Source of the DNA: Marisa cornuarietis
Taxonomy: Eukaryota; Mollusca; Gastropoda; Architaenioglossa; Ampullariidae
NCBI GenBank assembly: GCA_004794655.1
Contig: SMMW01000576.1
Span: 1,501,501-1,565,500 of the forward strand
Direction of reading: 5' to 3'
DNA: 64,000 nt
Both the position numbers and the translations under genes were made by a program. Shown here piece after piece: positions 1 to 11,000 of the stretch. The first letter of the stretch is position 1. Each line of letters opens with the position of its first letter. The notes beneath the pieces were generated by a model. That model did not search any database, had not been told where the DNA came from, and saw only the letters and a program-made list of their open reading frames with translations.

Positions 1-415
1 TGAAGGATTTGATTTTAGGAAGGTGGCGGATATGGAAAGGGAGAGAGTTCCATCGTTTTGCTGCACAGTAACCAAAAATCCAGTGACCATATGTTGTTGT
101 TCTGGTGACAGGAACAGTGAGGATACGGTCATCCGACAAAGAGCATAGTTGTCTGGCTGGAACGTAAGGGATGAGATGTTCAGAGAAATAATCAGGACAG
201 GAGCCTGCAAAGAAATTAAAACACAGCACAGACAGTTTGCACTGGATGTGAGAACAGATGGGTAGCCAGTGTAGAAAACGAAGGAGAGGAGTAGCATGGT
301 CCCTTTTCGTGGCTCTACGCACCAGACGTGCAGTGGAGTTCTGTACTTTCTGGAGTCTCTGAATGAGGTATGAGGGGCAGCCTGCCAGCAAGGAGTGATA
401 GTTGCCGCAACACAT
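1..415 (-). mobile_element. LINE fragment, C-terminal end of the reverse-transcriptase ORF
   Basis: Read on the minus strand this stretch encodes the typical tail of a non-LTR retrotransposon polyprotein: a CGNYHSLLAG-like segment, then QRLQKVQNSTARLV, an HWLPI motif, TRTTTYG and the RWNSLPFHIR block. These are hallmarks of L2/CR1/Rex-type LINE C-termini. The frame has no start and runs off the window edge. Bases 1-120 match, in opposite orientation, the LINE tail at about 5237-5365, so the two belong to one family. The element is a fossil. Confidence 0.8.
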
Positions 416-1960
416 TGATTTATATATCTCAACACCAAACATGGTCACCATTTATAAAAATTTGAATGATTATTTGTGAGGAAATTACCTTTAGGGGAAA
501 GTTGGATTTTAAGAATTTACGATAAAACTTATTATCGTTCCTATGTGAAATTTACTCAGTGTTATAGCTTCACTTCTCAACAACAAAATAGTGTGGTGAT
601 TGTGTGTATAGGATGGAGGTACAGGCAGGAACCATTTTATATATATATTCACATCCATGCCATTTTTCTAATCCTCAACAAAGCTGGCAGGAACAGTCTT
701 ATTGTTTATGACTAGGTCTTCGGGTATGTCCATTCCCTTGGATTATTTATTTTATACAATCTGTTGTGGTTCCGAATGAAAAAAATGCTATGCAGAAAAT
801 GTTGACATGTCTACAATGATAATGACCAACTTTATTAGTCCAGTGGGCAATTTTTTCTGCTGTAAAATGCAAATTTTGATAAAGTATAATGACAAAAACG
901 GAGACAGTAACAGAGTTAGTAGGGACCCAGCATACAAATTGCTTGGCAGTTGGCACCCCTTCAACTTTATCTCCCTCTACACTCAAAGCATCATGCCCCC
1001 TTTTTTTTAACATAAGCTTTTAACCTATCAAATTAGGAAAGAAACATAGAGTGATTCACTACACTGACACCACTCATGAATAATCTTGAAACCACAGCTG
1101 GAAGAGTCTGCCATTGAAATTAAGACAACTTTATTAGGTCAACATCTATACTGACATTCTTGTGTGGTGTAAATCTTCATGGTCTGAAAAGCAAGGTATA
1201 CCCTGGCAAGTTAGCAACTAAAAGGTGCATCATCTTTTACCTATTAAACTCGTAAGCATAAACGTTTGTAAAGTTACATTTATGGCAGATGCTCCTGAAC
1301 TGTCTACAAATCTGTCTACAGAGGTACTTGTCAACACTGTAACTATCTTGAAATCTCTGTGTATGCTTCACTTTTGTTCACGTTCCTACACTGGGATACT
1401 AAGGCAAGTAATTTCTTCTTTGCCATTCAGTTTTTGCACTTCTAAACCAAATATATTTTTTGTCACAGCCCATTTGTTGTCCGTTTTATAAGTTACGAGA
1501 GATGACTAATGGCTAGATTTTATTAATTAAAGAACAGTTAAGAATTCCCAAATACCGAAAGGGATCCTCATCTCAATGATTTCTGGACAAACCACACTTG
1601 AGTTTTCCAGCACATAAACCCACATTCCCTCTTTGAAATCATCAACTGTCAAACTAGTGAAAGGATGTGTAAGTTCTATTCGAAGCAGAATGCAGAAGTG
1701 TTAGCGAACCAAAACCTTGTGTGAGATAAATTGTATTTCCACCAAGAAAGCCAGTGTCAACTGGACACATCATACACTAAATCAACTTCAAACGGCATTT
1801 GATCTGAAAAACTGTACATCAAACAAAAATTGCTATGACAACTGGGCCCTACAAGCACGGGTTTCAGTAGATTTATGATCACAAAATGACCGTTTATTTA
1901 CGAAAAGTTGCCAAAAATGCTTAAGCGTACAACAATTTACATTGAAAGATATAATGCCTA
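416..1960. other. No gene recognised
   Basis: AT-rich sequence with only short chance frames. A line near 830-850 resembles the 'ctttattagtcca..gggcaattt' motif seen at LINE 3' ends (compare about 13470), so part of it may be old LINE 3' UTR. Nothing else is supported. Confidence 0.5.
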
Positions 1961-1966
1961 TTTTGA

Positions 1967-2080
1967 AGGGTCACTGGTCATTTCACTCCACAGTAAAAGT
2001 CTATTCACGCCAGGAAGGACCATTTCATCCCAAGACTGAAAAGTCAAATCGTCCCAAGCCCAAAAGATGAATGGATCATA
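1967..2080 (-). repeat. Inverted-repeat arm with gacgatttgactttt motif
   Basis: The reverse complement of this stretch matches 6405-6530 and 7034-7160, sharing cttttgggcttgggacgat, tttgacttttc and gacgaaatgg blocks. With 6405-6530 it forms a pair of inverted arms that brackets the P-element-like remnant and a later hAT insertion, so it may be a terminal or subterminal repeat of an old DNA transposon. Identity is only moderate. Confidence 0.5.
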
Positions 2081-2125
2081 ATCTTAGAATGGCAAATAAA
2101 CACAATTTTTTTCTTTAAACAATCT

Positions 2126-2435
2126 TTGAAATTAAAAGATTTTTTTCATCATTTTATTGTGAACTTGTATTTGACTGTTTTTGGCTTATTATTATGTGTA
2201 GAGACTTCGCTGATCGGGTACTCATTTAGCTTGAAGCACAATAAACATGCCACAGTAGTACTCTGGCCACTTATTGCTGGCTGTCAATTTAGTCTGGACT
2301 TTGTCTTGACAATCATAATACTTGGCTATTCTGGAGGTTTGTCGCTGATCAGCATTGATGTAGGATGATGCTCGGCTTTGGGTGATCCCCATGCAGTGAT
2401 CGGGTTTAGTCATTTAGCTTGAAGCATGTCATATT
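2126..2435 (+). repeat. Dispersed repeat (copy 1; partner at 6949-7028)
   Basis: Bases 2157-2240 match 6949-7028 in the same orientation (attttattgtgaactt, then cttcgctgatcgggtactca and tttagcttgaagcac). A third, shorter echo (gatcgggtttag, then catttagcttgaagca) is at about 2398-2427. No coding potential was recognised. Confidence 0.5.
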
Positions 2436-2689
2436 TACAGCAGTGCATCGACACCACTGTCGTCAACTGTGAAACCTAGTTTTATAAATGTGCTATATAA
2501 ATCCACATCGGTTAATCATTTAACCCAGGGCCGCCGAGAGCCACCACTGGCCTTGGGTTAGACGACTTCTTCGGGCCCCTTGTACACTGTAATTGTAAAT
2601 TATTATCCCAGTATATAATAACGTGCTCACAATTCGATTGTCAATATCTACATTTCATTGAGTAACATACTAATATAGATTGCAAACTC

Positions 2690-3425
2690 AGATGTTATAA
2701 GAACTGAAATCTGCGGCAGACAAACTTGGTGAAAACCAGCGTTTTGTTGTGTTAATGCATGATGAAATGTCAATAAAAGAAGACTTGGTGTTTGACGGAC
2801 GAAGTGGGGTACGAACTGGTGGGGTTTGTTAACAAACACACGTGGAATTTTGACATTCTGCATTAGCAGACACTAGCAACACAGGCACTGGTGTTTTATA
2901 TTGTGGGCATAAATTCAAATTTGAAACAGCCTTGGATTTTTTTTTTAACCAAGTCAGTTACAGCTGATGGTTTGTTTCCCCTTTTCTGGAATGCTGTTGG
3001 TGTGCTGGAAAGCTGTGGAGAAAAAGTCACAGCCTCAACTAAAGGGACAAGCCATCTGCCAATCAGAAATTGTGCCAAGTGCATGGTGATTCTGGAGAAG
3101 TCTGCTACAAAACACTAAATGTTTTTGCACCAGAGCATTCTATTTTCTTCATTTCAGACCCACCACACCTCATGAAGACAGTAAGAAACAACCTTGCAGC
3201 AAGTGGAAGTGGAAAGAATACAAGACTGCTATGGAACAATGGAAAGTATTTAATCTGGCAGCATGTAGCTCATCTCCATCACGATGACAATGAGCGAGGT
3301 TTATACAGAACAAAGATCAGGAATGAACACATCTATCTGACACCCCACTCTAAACCGAATGTCAGGCTAGCTGTCCAAGTGCTATATAGTCATCAGGTTG
3401 GCACAGAAGTATTATTCTTCTGAGT
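2690..3425 (+). pseudogene. P-element/THAP9-like transposase remnant
   Basis: Three plus-strand frames in succession read like the central part of a P-element family transposase. First is a VVLMHDEMSIKEDLVFD segment (about 2735-2800), which resembles the early catalytic aspartate region. Next is a LVGFVNKHTWNF piece in another frame. Then comes VTADGLFPLFWNAVGVLESCGEKV (2959-3030), and after a frame change SDPPHLMKTVRNNL and NGKYLIWQHVAHLHHDDNERGL (about 3150-3310), matching the DPCHxxKxxRN block of this family. Frameshifts and in-frame stops break it, so it is inactive. No THAP zinc finger is visible. Family assignment is by motif memory, not a search. Confidence 0.75.
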
Positions 3426-3640
3426 CATCAAAAATGGCTAATTCCATTCTAATGATGGATATATATATATATTTATAGGTTTTTTGACTGTCAGAAACTT
3501 GTATGAAGAAGATATGAAAAAAAAAGATCTTGCCTCATATGCAAATAAAAAATGATAAACGTTTTGATTTTCTGAAGGATGTTTGTAATATTTGCAACAG
3601 TGGATTGAAGATGTCTGTCAACACACGCTGGTAATTTTTC

Positions 3641-3840
3641 TGGTTCTGTGGTTAAAACACTCACTTGTCACCACTGCAGTGAGCGGCTCAGGGTTCAGAT
3701 CTCATCTCGGGACACACTCTGTATGTGACACCTGTTCGCAGGGCTGGGCGCCGGGTACTCCGGTTTCCTCCCACTCCCTTTACCCCCATAGTGCGAAATC
3801 ACAGCAAGGTGGAAGCACTTTCCTACTAAATAAACCAACC
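3641..3840 (+). mobile_element. tRNA-derived SINE
   Basis: The left part has an A-box-like tgtggttaaaacactc and, 35 bp later, a B-box-like gggttcagatctcatc, the RNA polymerase III promoter layout of a tRNA-related SINE head. The body carries gggtactccggtttcctccc, a stretch I associate with molluscan SINEs, and ends in an A-rich aaataaaccaacc tail. The body match is from recall; the box layout is seen directly. Confidence 0.65.
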
Positions 3841-3895
3841 AATTTCCAACCAGTTACAAAGATGGTCACTGACAAGAGTAAGCAATACCTGCAGC

Positions 3896-6150
3896 CAGGG
3901 CCGTGCAAGGCTGTGTTGCACCCTAGGCGAAAGAGAAATACTGCGCCCCCTTCTTCACCCACCCTCCCCCCCTAAAAAAAAATGAACCAGTTATAAAAAA
4001 AAATTATAATTATGTGTTTAGGTTTAACTCTGTTTTCTTAACTAAAATTTTAAACAACAAACCTAGGCTTATTTTAAAGACCACAAGGCTGTAAGGGACC
4101 CGTTTGTGCAGTGAAATGTTTTGCAAAAAAATGGTAACACCACTGTAAGGGAGCCATTTGTACAATTAAAAGTTTGGGAAAAAGTTGTAACACCACTATC
4201 GCAACCCTTTGCATCCACACAAGCAAAATAAGCACTATAAGACATAAGGAAATAAAATTAAAGTAAAGAAATAGACAAATCATGTTAATAAAATATATAC
4301 AGCTCTATCACAGTATATAAAAATCATCCGAACTTATCTTTACAAACTCTCATGATGTCGGGGCTGTAGGACAGTATGCACTGTTCACTCTTGTACGGCT
4401 AAATCCAGTTCACAAATATAGTCTTATAGAACAGTTCAGTTCATAGATCTTCTATTAGACCTTTACTGATTCTGCTTTGGAAGGATGATAGCGCTAAGCA
4501 CCCGAACAGACCATTAGAAAGTAAATTCAAACAGCAGCACAAGATGTCTGTAGCCGCTCAGAAAAATGAGGTTTTTACAACATCCAGTGGGTTTTAAGTT
4601 TAAATTTAAAACTACCTTCCCCACCCCGATCTTGGTTGTCCAGCCCTGTTAATGTGATCTGACTTTCTTTTATCTCTACCCTGCTCCACTAAGCCACCCC
4701 ACTTAGGTCCTTTCACTCTTTCTCTCCGCTCTCTTTCTCATCTCATGGACACCTATCAAGTAACATTGCACCACCTTCTTTGTCCAGTCTTCTTATCTGA
4801 TCCAACTGGTCATTAACTGTGATAGATTTATCGCTACCCTTTGCACCTTTCCACCTAGCACCTCGGCAAGTGCTTTCAATCGTTCTCTTTTTTCTCATCT
4901 CACAGACGAACTAACAAGTAAAACCGCACTGACTATACATGCTGAAAAATAGTGGAAAAGTGGTTTTCTACAAGCACTCATTATAACTAGAAGTCTTAGA
5001 ACCCAGAAAACTCGTCAGTGCTGTTGTCCCTGATTTCAGCAGCGGTGTTTTCAATGTTGGTATCAGTGGAATGTGGTTCCATCCATCGTAGGGATCCGCC
5101 CTGACCAGGCCCCATCCACCAACGCTGCCCCTCCCCACCCCTCTGGTGTCTATCCTCCTCCCCACCTGCCCTCTTCTTCCCCGCTGGTTAGCTGGTCACT
5201 TCAAGAGTGCCCTGTAATAATGGGTTTTCCTATAATACTTCCTAACTGTTCCTGTCACCAGAACAACAACATATGGTCACAGGACTTTTGGCTACTGTGC
5301 TGCAAAACAATGGAACTCTCTTCCTTTCCATATCCGCCACCTTCCTACAACTGAATCTTTCAAATCTGCACTGAAAACGCACCTCTTCCTTGAGCATTTC
5401 TCCTAACACAGTCCGCACAATGCTCGTCCTTCTTAACCCCGCGCCCCCTTCCCTCTTGCTACTTTACCCATCTTTCTCGCAGAATCACTATATTTTTCTG
5501 TTCCTGTTACTTGATGCCTTTTAATAATGTTTTCTGTTTCGTCAGTACTGTCGTTTTCTTTCGTCCCCTTTGTTCTGTGTCTACTTAGTCCACGTCTCTT
5601 CCTCGTTTTAAGCGCTAAGAGCATGCTCTCTATGAGTGTGAATATGCGCTATAAAAATCTTCACTATTATTATTATTATTATTAATACATGTACTAAGAA
5701 ACTCGCGTGGTAAGGTCAACCTACAAGCAAAGGAAAGGTGTCCTGCTAATGTCATTCTATGAAAATGATATTTCATCACTTAAAAAAATCGAAACAGCAG
5801 GCCATGTTTGTGCCCCCCTCCGTGACTTGCCCTTCCCCACCCACTAACACCGCCCCAAACTCCCGCCCTTCCCCCACCCCTCTGCTGACCCCTCTCCACC
5901 CTCTACTTCCCCAGTGGTTAGCTAGGTGGTCACTGCGCCCTGGAATAATGGGGTTTTCCTGTAATACATGAACTGAGAAACTAGCGTTGTGGTCCGCCTA
6001 CAAGCAGAGGAAAGGTGTCCTGCTAATGTCATTCTGTGAAAATGATATTTTTCCCTAAAATTTTTTAACAGGCCATTTTTGCGCCCCCTTCTGTGGGTGC
6101 GCCCTAGGCGACTGCCTAGTTCGCCTAATATATAGATAGAACCGGCCCTG
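3896..6150. mobile_element. hAT-type non-autonomous element with perfect 8-bp target duplication
   Basis: The element begins cagggccgtgcaaggc and ends with the inverted form ...gaaccggccctg. Both ends carry a subterminal ccctaggcg block next to tgcgccccc. It is flanked on both sides by the identical octamer cctgcagc (3888-3895 and 6151-6158), the 8-bp duplication expected of hAT transposition. No transposase frame is visible inside. The inner part contains diverged internal duplications (gtggttagct..ggtcact near 5186 and 5914) and a nested LINE tail. Confidence 0.8.
5237..5690 (+). mobile_element. 5'-truncated LINE tail nested in the hAT-type element
   Basis: Plus-strand translation gives LTVPVTRTTTYGH, AAKQWNSLPFHIRHLP and SALKTHLFLEHFS followed by a stop, the same C-terminus as the LINE at the window start. 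A short 3' UTR follows, with gaatatgcgctataaaaat and a (tat)n tail at about 5664-5685. The tail and 5' truncation fit target-primed reverse transcription of an L2/CR1-like element. It inserted after the hAT-type element. Confidence 0.75.
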
Positions 6151-6404
6151 CCTGCAGCGCCAGGGAGCAGCGATCGAGTCTCTTACAAAACCCGGGCCAT
6201 GCGAACCCTTTTCCTAACTTTCCTTTCCACTGCTGTAGTATGATGCAATTCAAGCTATTAAATGATCCGCGAAGTGTCTGCATATATAGTAATAAGCAAA
6301 AAAAAACACACACCAAACATTAAAATGCAAGTTCACAACTAAAAATGATAAACAACGTATGGCTTTTTGGGTCGTATTCTATGTTAATAGCTATTTGTTT
6401 CATC

Positions 6405-6530
6405 TGTGGCCGATTCGTCTTTTGGGCTTGGACGATTTGACCATGAACGTTGATCTACTTGACTTTTCGGTCCTGTGACGAAATGGACATGTCTGGGACG
6501 GTGACTTTCGCAGTGGGGCGAAATGATCGG
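6405..6530 (+). repeat. Inverted-repeat arm, partner of 1967-2080
   Basis: Carries cttttgggcttggacgatt, tacttgacttttcgg and gacgaaatggac blocks in opposite orientation to the copy at 1967-2080. A further copy in the same orientation as this one is at 7034-7160. Confidence 0.5.
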
Positions 6531-6948
6531 CCCCCATTTGTAGATAGGGGTGAAAAAATCATAGTGTTCTGGAGTCTTTAGAGCGAAAAATCAATTGCTT
6601 GCAGCCTTTATATAATCTATTCTATACGTTACAGAAAAGATTATCTTTTAAACAGAGCCATGCGAATAAGCCACTAAACAAAAAATGGCCGCAGCGAACG
6701 TATCGTCTGATTAAAGATCTTGTATTTTTTTCAAGTTTTTTTTCCAGACTGTTTATTTCTCTTTCACAAAGTGACAGCAAGAAGTAAGGCAAAAAATCTG
6801 GTACACATTGAAAATTTGGAAAGAACAAAAAACAAATAATAAACCAACAACATGCATACACATCCACACACATACACGCATTCTATATATTTGAACACCG
6901 ACTTTAACATGGTATAAGAGTACCAAGATCTTGTCATTTTATTGTGAA

Positions 6949-7160
6949 CTTATTTTGACTTCTTTTTTTTTTGCTTCTTATTATATGCAGAGGCTTCGCT
7001 GATCGGGTACTCATTTAGCTCGAAGCACATCATATATCGCCGTTTGGGGTTGGGACGATTTGACTTTTCTGTCTTGAAACGGACAAAATGGACCTACTTG
7101 GGACGAACTGACTTTTGGTGTGAGACGATACGAAATAGTAGAGGGGAAATGACCGATGAC
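6949..7160 (+). repeat. Dispersed repeat copies (2126-2250 type, then gacgatttgactttt type)
   Basis: Bases 6949-7028 repeat the 2157-2240 sequence. Bases 7034-7160 repeat the 6405-6530 arm. The two blocks adjoin here but are inverted relative to each other at 1967-2250, which suggests they are parts of one element rearranged at least once. Confidence 0.45.
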
Positions 7161-7166
7161 CGAACG

Positions 7167-7457
7167 AGGCAGATTGGGAGTCTGTTGTGACAGCGATGTC
7201 TGGCTATTCATTAAATGGATGATTGAAAGACAACCAGGTTTCTTTTTATTGTAACTGCATGTGTCAAGATGTACGCGAATGGACTGTTGACAGGATGATG
7301 GAAAGAAATGAGGACGAACTATACTGGTGCAGCAGCGGTCGAAGTCGATCTACTTTTGAACGAGGCAGATGCCTTTATTTGGGTTCTCCTACGCGAACAA
7401 CCCATTGACAGATTGGGAGCCTGTTGTGACAGTGATGTCGGGTTATTCATTAAATGC
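7167..7457 (+). repeat. Pair of direct repeats of about 48 bp
   Basis: The stretch beginning cagattgggagtctgttgtg near 7170 recurs at about 7410 with few changes. Both end in ttattcattaaatg or a close variant, about 240 bp apart. Each copy is preceded by gaacgaggcaga. No gene recognised. Confidence 0.55.
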
Positions 7458-8028
7458 CACCTAAAGCCAAGGTGACTAGACATCAATTTTACACAAAAAA
7501 AGGTCACAAACGGACTGTTATAACAGAGCTCATTTGTTGACAACAGACAGGTGGGATATCCTATGTCATTGTGGCAATGTCGTGGTAGCATAGAAAGCGC
7601 GATGAAAGATGTAAGGCACAAAAGGTAACTGAAAAGTCAATTATTATTATTATTATTATGAAGTTCAGAACGCATTCATATCGCATTCAGATACCAAACA
7701 CACTCACTGGCATTTATTATGTTAGTTGTAAGCATAGACATAATAAGTCTTTCCAGATTAAAAAGTTATAGTAATGCACTCAAGCACACAATTATTACAA
7801 CTCTTAACAGAAACTGTAGCTTAAGCTTAGTCATGGCTAAATTTAAAACTTGTTACATATTTTCACTCATATTTTTAGCCAGTTTGGGTTCTTGTTTTAT
7901 TCCTAAATTAAAAGCATTACAGGTTTAAACTTTTCATCTGTATATTAACTTGATATGTGTTTGTGTGTGTGTGAACCTCATGTACTGCAGGTGTGATCCT
8001 AAATAAACTTGATTAATAAAAGAAAAAC
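7458..8028. promoter_or_regulatory. 5' flank of the Patched-domain gene
   Basis: No gene is seen here. A possible 5' UTR splice acceptor (tgtactgcag) ends at 7990, 39 bp before the chosen start codon, so the transcript may begin with an upstream non-coding exon. No convincing TATA box can be assigned. Confidence 0.3.
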
Positions 8029-11000
8029 ATGGAAGATCGCATATATCAGGATTATTACCTTGACGAAACATCAAAGACCTGGACATGGATGCACAACTGT
8101 CTGCAGAAAGCCAGTTCAGCAATAGTTCAAACATTAGAGATGGCATTCTTTCGGTAAGAGTATACTGAAAGAAATTATAGCAGTATGGGACAATGCTTTT
8201 TACATTAACATTCTTTAAACCTTTGAATAGGGTTGTCTCATGGTTTTAATTTTGACAAAGTTGTCATGGTCTCATGGGTAAAATATAAATAAATATATAT
8301 AATTTTGATATATATATATACCCTGAATGGACCTCACAAATTTTGGCTGTTGATTAATTAAAACCTGGGCTGATCACATATTTAAAAATGTATCAAAAAT
8401 ATTCCTGTTTCTTGTGTCTGGAGAAACTTTGGGAATCTATTTTTCTTTAAATTGTTACGACTGCAGTGTTGGTCACTTTGTTGGAGAATACCCAATTCTC
8501 ACTATTGTGCTGACACTTACAACATTTGGCCTCTGTGGGATTGGGCTGAAAACCTTGTCACCAGTTAATGATCAAGCAAAACTATGGGTTCCTAAATCTT
8601 CACGAATTGTTAATGAAAAGGCATGGGTGGATCAAGCTTTTCCCGATGAAACCAGATTTGTGTCAATAGTGATGGAATCAACAGACAGTGTTCTTACTCC
8701 AAAATGTCTCAAAGCAGTGAGTATGACCTCATGCCTCCTTTAGATAAATGTTGAGAATAAAATATGGCTATAGTTTATGTGCATTCATAAAATGAACAAA
8801 AGATTATCATTTGGCATGGAGTTTTACAATTTGGTTACCAGATATTTTCAGAAAAGTATGTTTGATTACTTTTGGAAACATCCTCATGACATATATAATG
8901 TTTAATTTCTTATATTTGTACATTATGTAACCAACTGTTGTAATGCTACATTTAGAATGTTCACAAAGAACAATAAGGTTTTGGAACTTTTGTTTCCCCA
9001 CTAGATGATGGCTTTCTATGACAGAGCAGTGTCCATGAATATTTCTGGGACCATGTTTCCAGACTTCTGTGTTCGGTATGTTGTTAAGACAAATCTCAGC
9101 AAGCAGTTTTAGCTTTTTAAAGTAATGTAAAATAAAAGTTGTAAAAGCAAATGTTTAAAATGTGTCTACTTCATTTCTAGTTTATTGTACTTCTCACAGT
9201 GAGACTTGTCTTGATGTTGCAGAATGGGCCCAGTGTGCAGAGTAAGCAGTGTTTTAGAATTGTGGAATTACAACTCTTCACTCATCGCTTCTCTCACACA
9301 TGATCAGATCATCAGCAAAATCAATACTGTCAAAACCAGGTATGAAAATCAACAAATTCTGGCCTCCTGATGTAAATCCCCAGATCCTTTTCAACTATTT
9401 TTCCAAATCTGGGAGAAGACACCTCCATTTTCAAAATACCTACAAACATCACCGGACACACGAAATAGGTCAACAATACAAACATTAGGATTGTACATTT
9501 GTGCTGTGAGGTCAGCCAATGTGAGAGCTGGAAAAATATGTTAATTAGGCATTTCTGTGTACAGCTATAATGTCATGAGTTTGACCTCTTTCTTTGCATG
9601 TGCTTGCAGATATGTATCTCAAAATTGGAGAGAAGGGATAGGGTGTGTTATTTACCTAGATTTAGGGAACAATATCTTGCATTGAACTTTGACTAATCAT
9701 AAGAAACAAAATTTACATTCTACTAATATTAATTTCATTTCTCTTGTGCATCCTTACTTTTATTGCAATCTTTGTTGAAGTCACTACTTTGGATGTGAAA
9801 TTTCAACTCTGCTTGGAGGATACATAAACAACACCGAAGGGAACATTGTTGGGGCAACAGCCACCCAGATGACCTTTGTCACCAGACAGGAGGAAGAGGT
9901 AATACTATTTGTTTGTGCAGTGGTCTTTTGTTTATACCTTGAACTTTTGAAAAGAAATGTTTTGTGAAATATGCAGTGTGCTTTGTTTAGAAAGGTTGTG
10001 TATGAATGGTAACTTTTGAAAATGACATTATAATATGCATTTTTTAGGTATCTCACCAAGAACCAGCTGGTGCGTAGTCCACCAGTACTAACTAGAGGCT
10101 ATGGAGCCTGTCTCACTGGTATAAGTGGGTTTTATCACTTAAATGTTCTTGAAAAAAAAACAAATAATGAAGGAATCATCATTACCAATCTTACTGGACC
10201 ATGTATAGTCTTGCAAACAGCTGACTCTTAAACACACTGTAGTCCAAACCATCCTGCTAGAAATAGAAAAAAGAAGAAATAAACACTGATAACAACAACC
10301 ATAAGCTGCCATCAAAAGGAGGATTTGTTTGCAGATGTCTTATTCTTTTTCCCAAGTTTGTTTTGCTTCTACATTATTTATCTCATCTAATATTATTAGT
10401 CAAGTGTAATGAACAAGCTCAGATCTGAATGCCATCATTTGTATGGTATAATACATGTACTACAAATAATAAAAATTGAATAATTAAAAATATTTTAATT
10501 AAATTTATACAGCATATTTTCCCCATTTTTAGGTGAGCACAGTGCACTGTGCATACAGAATTAGAAATAAACACTTTTAACAACAGTATTAAGGCTAACA
10601 CCACCGTAAAATAACAGCATTTACAAAGATGGAGAATTAAAAAGTGACCAGAAGAATTAGCAAGTTCCACGAAGGTAATTCTGAAAGAGGTGGGTTAGAG
10701 GCCAAAGTTGAAAGGGTCAGATGTAATCACAGTTCAGAGAGAAAGGGGCAGAAAATTCCAAACATTTGAGCTGGAGGAGAATTAGAGAAGGGAATTCTGC
10801 AAGTTTTTAAACCCAGATCATGCCTGTGTGTGTAGTATACTTGGCATGCAGAAAAATAGGAGTACATTAACCAAAAAAAAACAACCAACAAACAAACAAA
10901 CAAAAACAAAAAAACCCAAATTGTTTTGTTCAGATTTAAGATGCTAATTTTGTTGACATCTACTTTTTCTTTTTGCACGTTACAGTTAGAATTATACCAT

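Noticed and set aside
747..1010. Overlapping open frames on both strands
   Set aside because: Short, no codon signal or family resemblance; consistent with chance in AT-rich DNA.
5433..5624. Minus-strand frame rich in charged residues
   Set aside because: It is the antisense of the LINE 3' UTR.
8085..8153. Alternative start (MDAQLSAESQFSNSS) for the Patched-domain gene
   Set aside because: It is in a different frame from the one that joins exon 2 as MAFFRVGHFVGEYP; the upstream ATG at 8029 is in the right frame and gives the family-like N-terminus.
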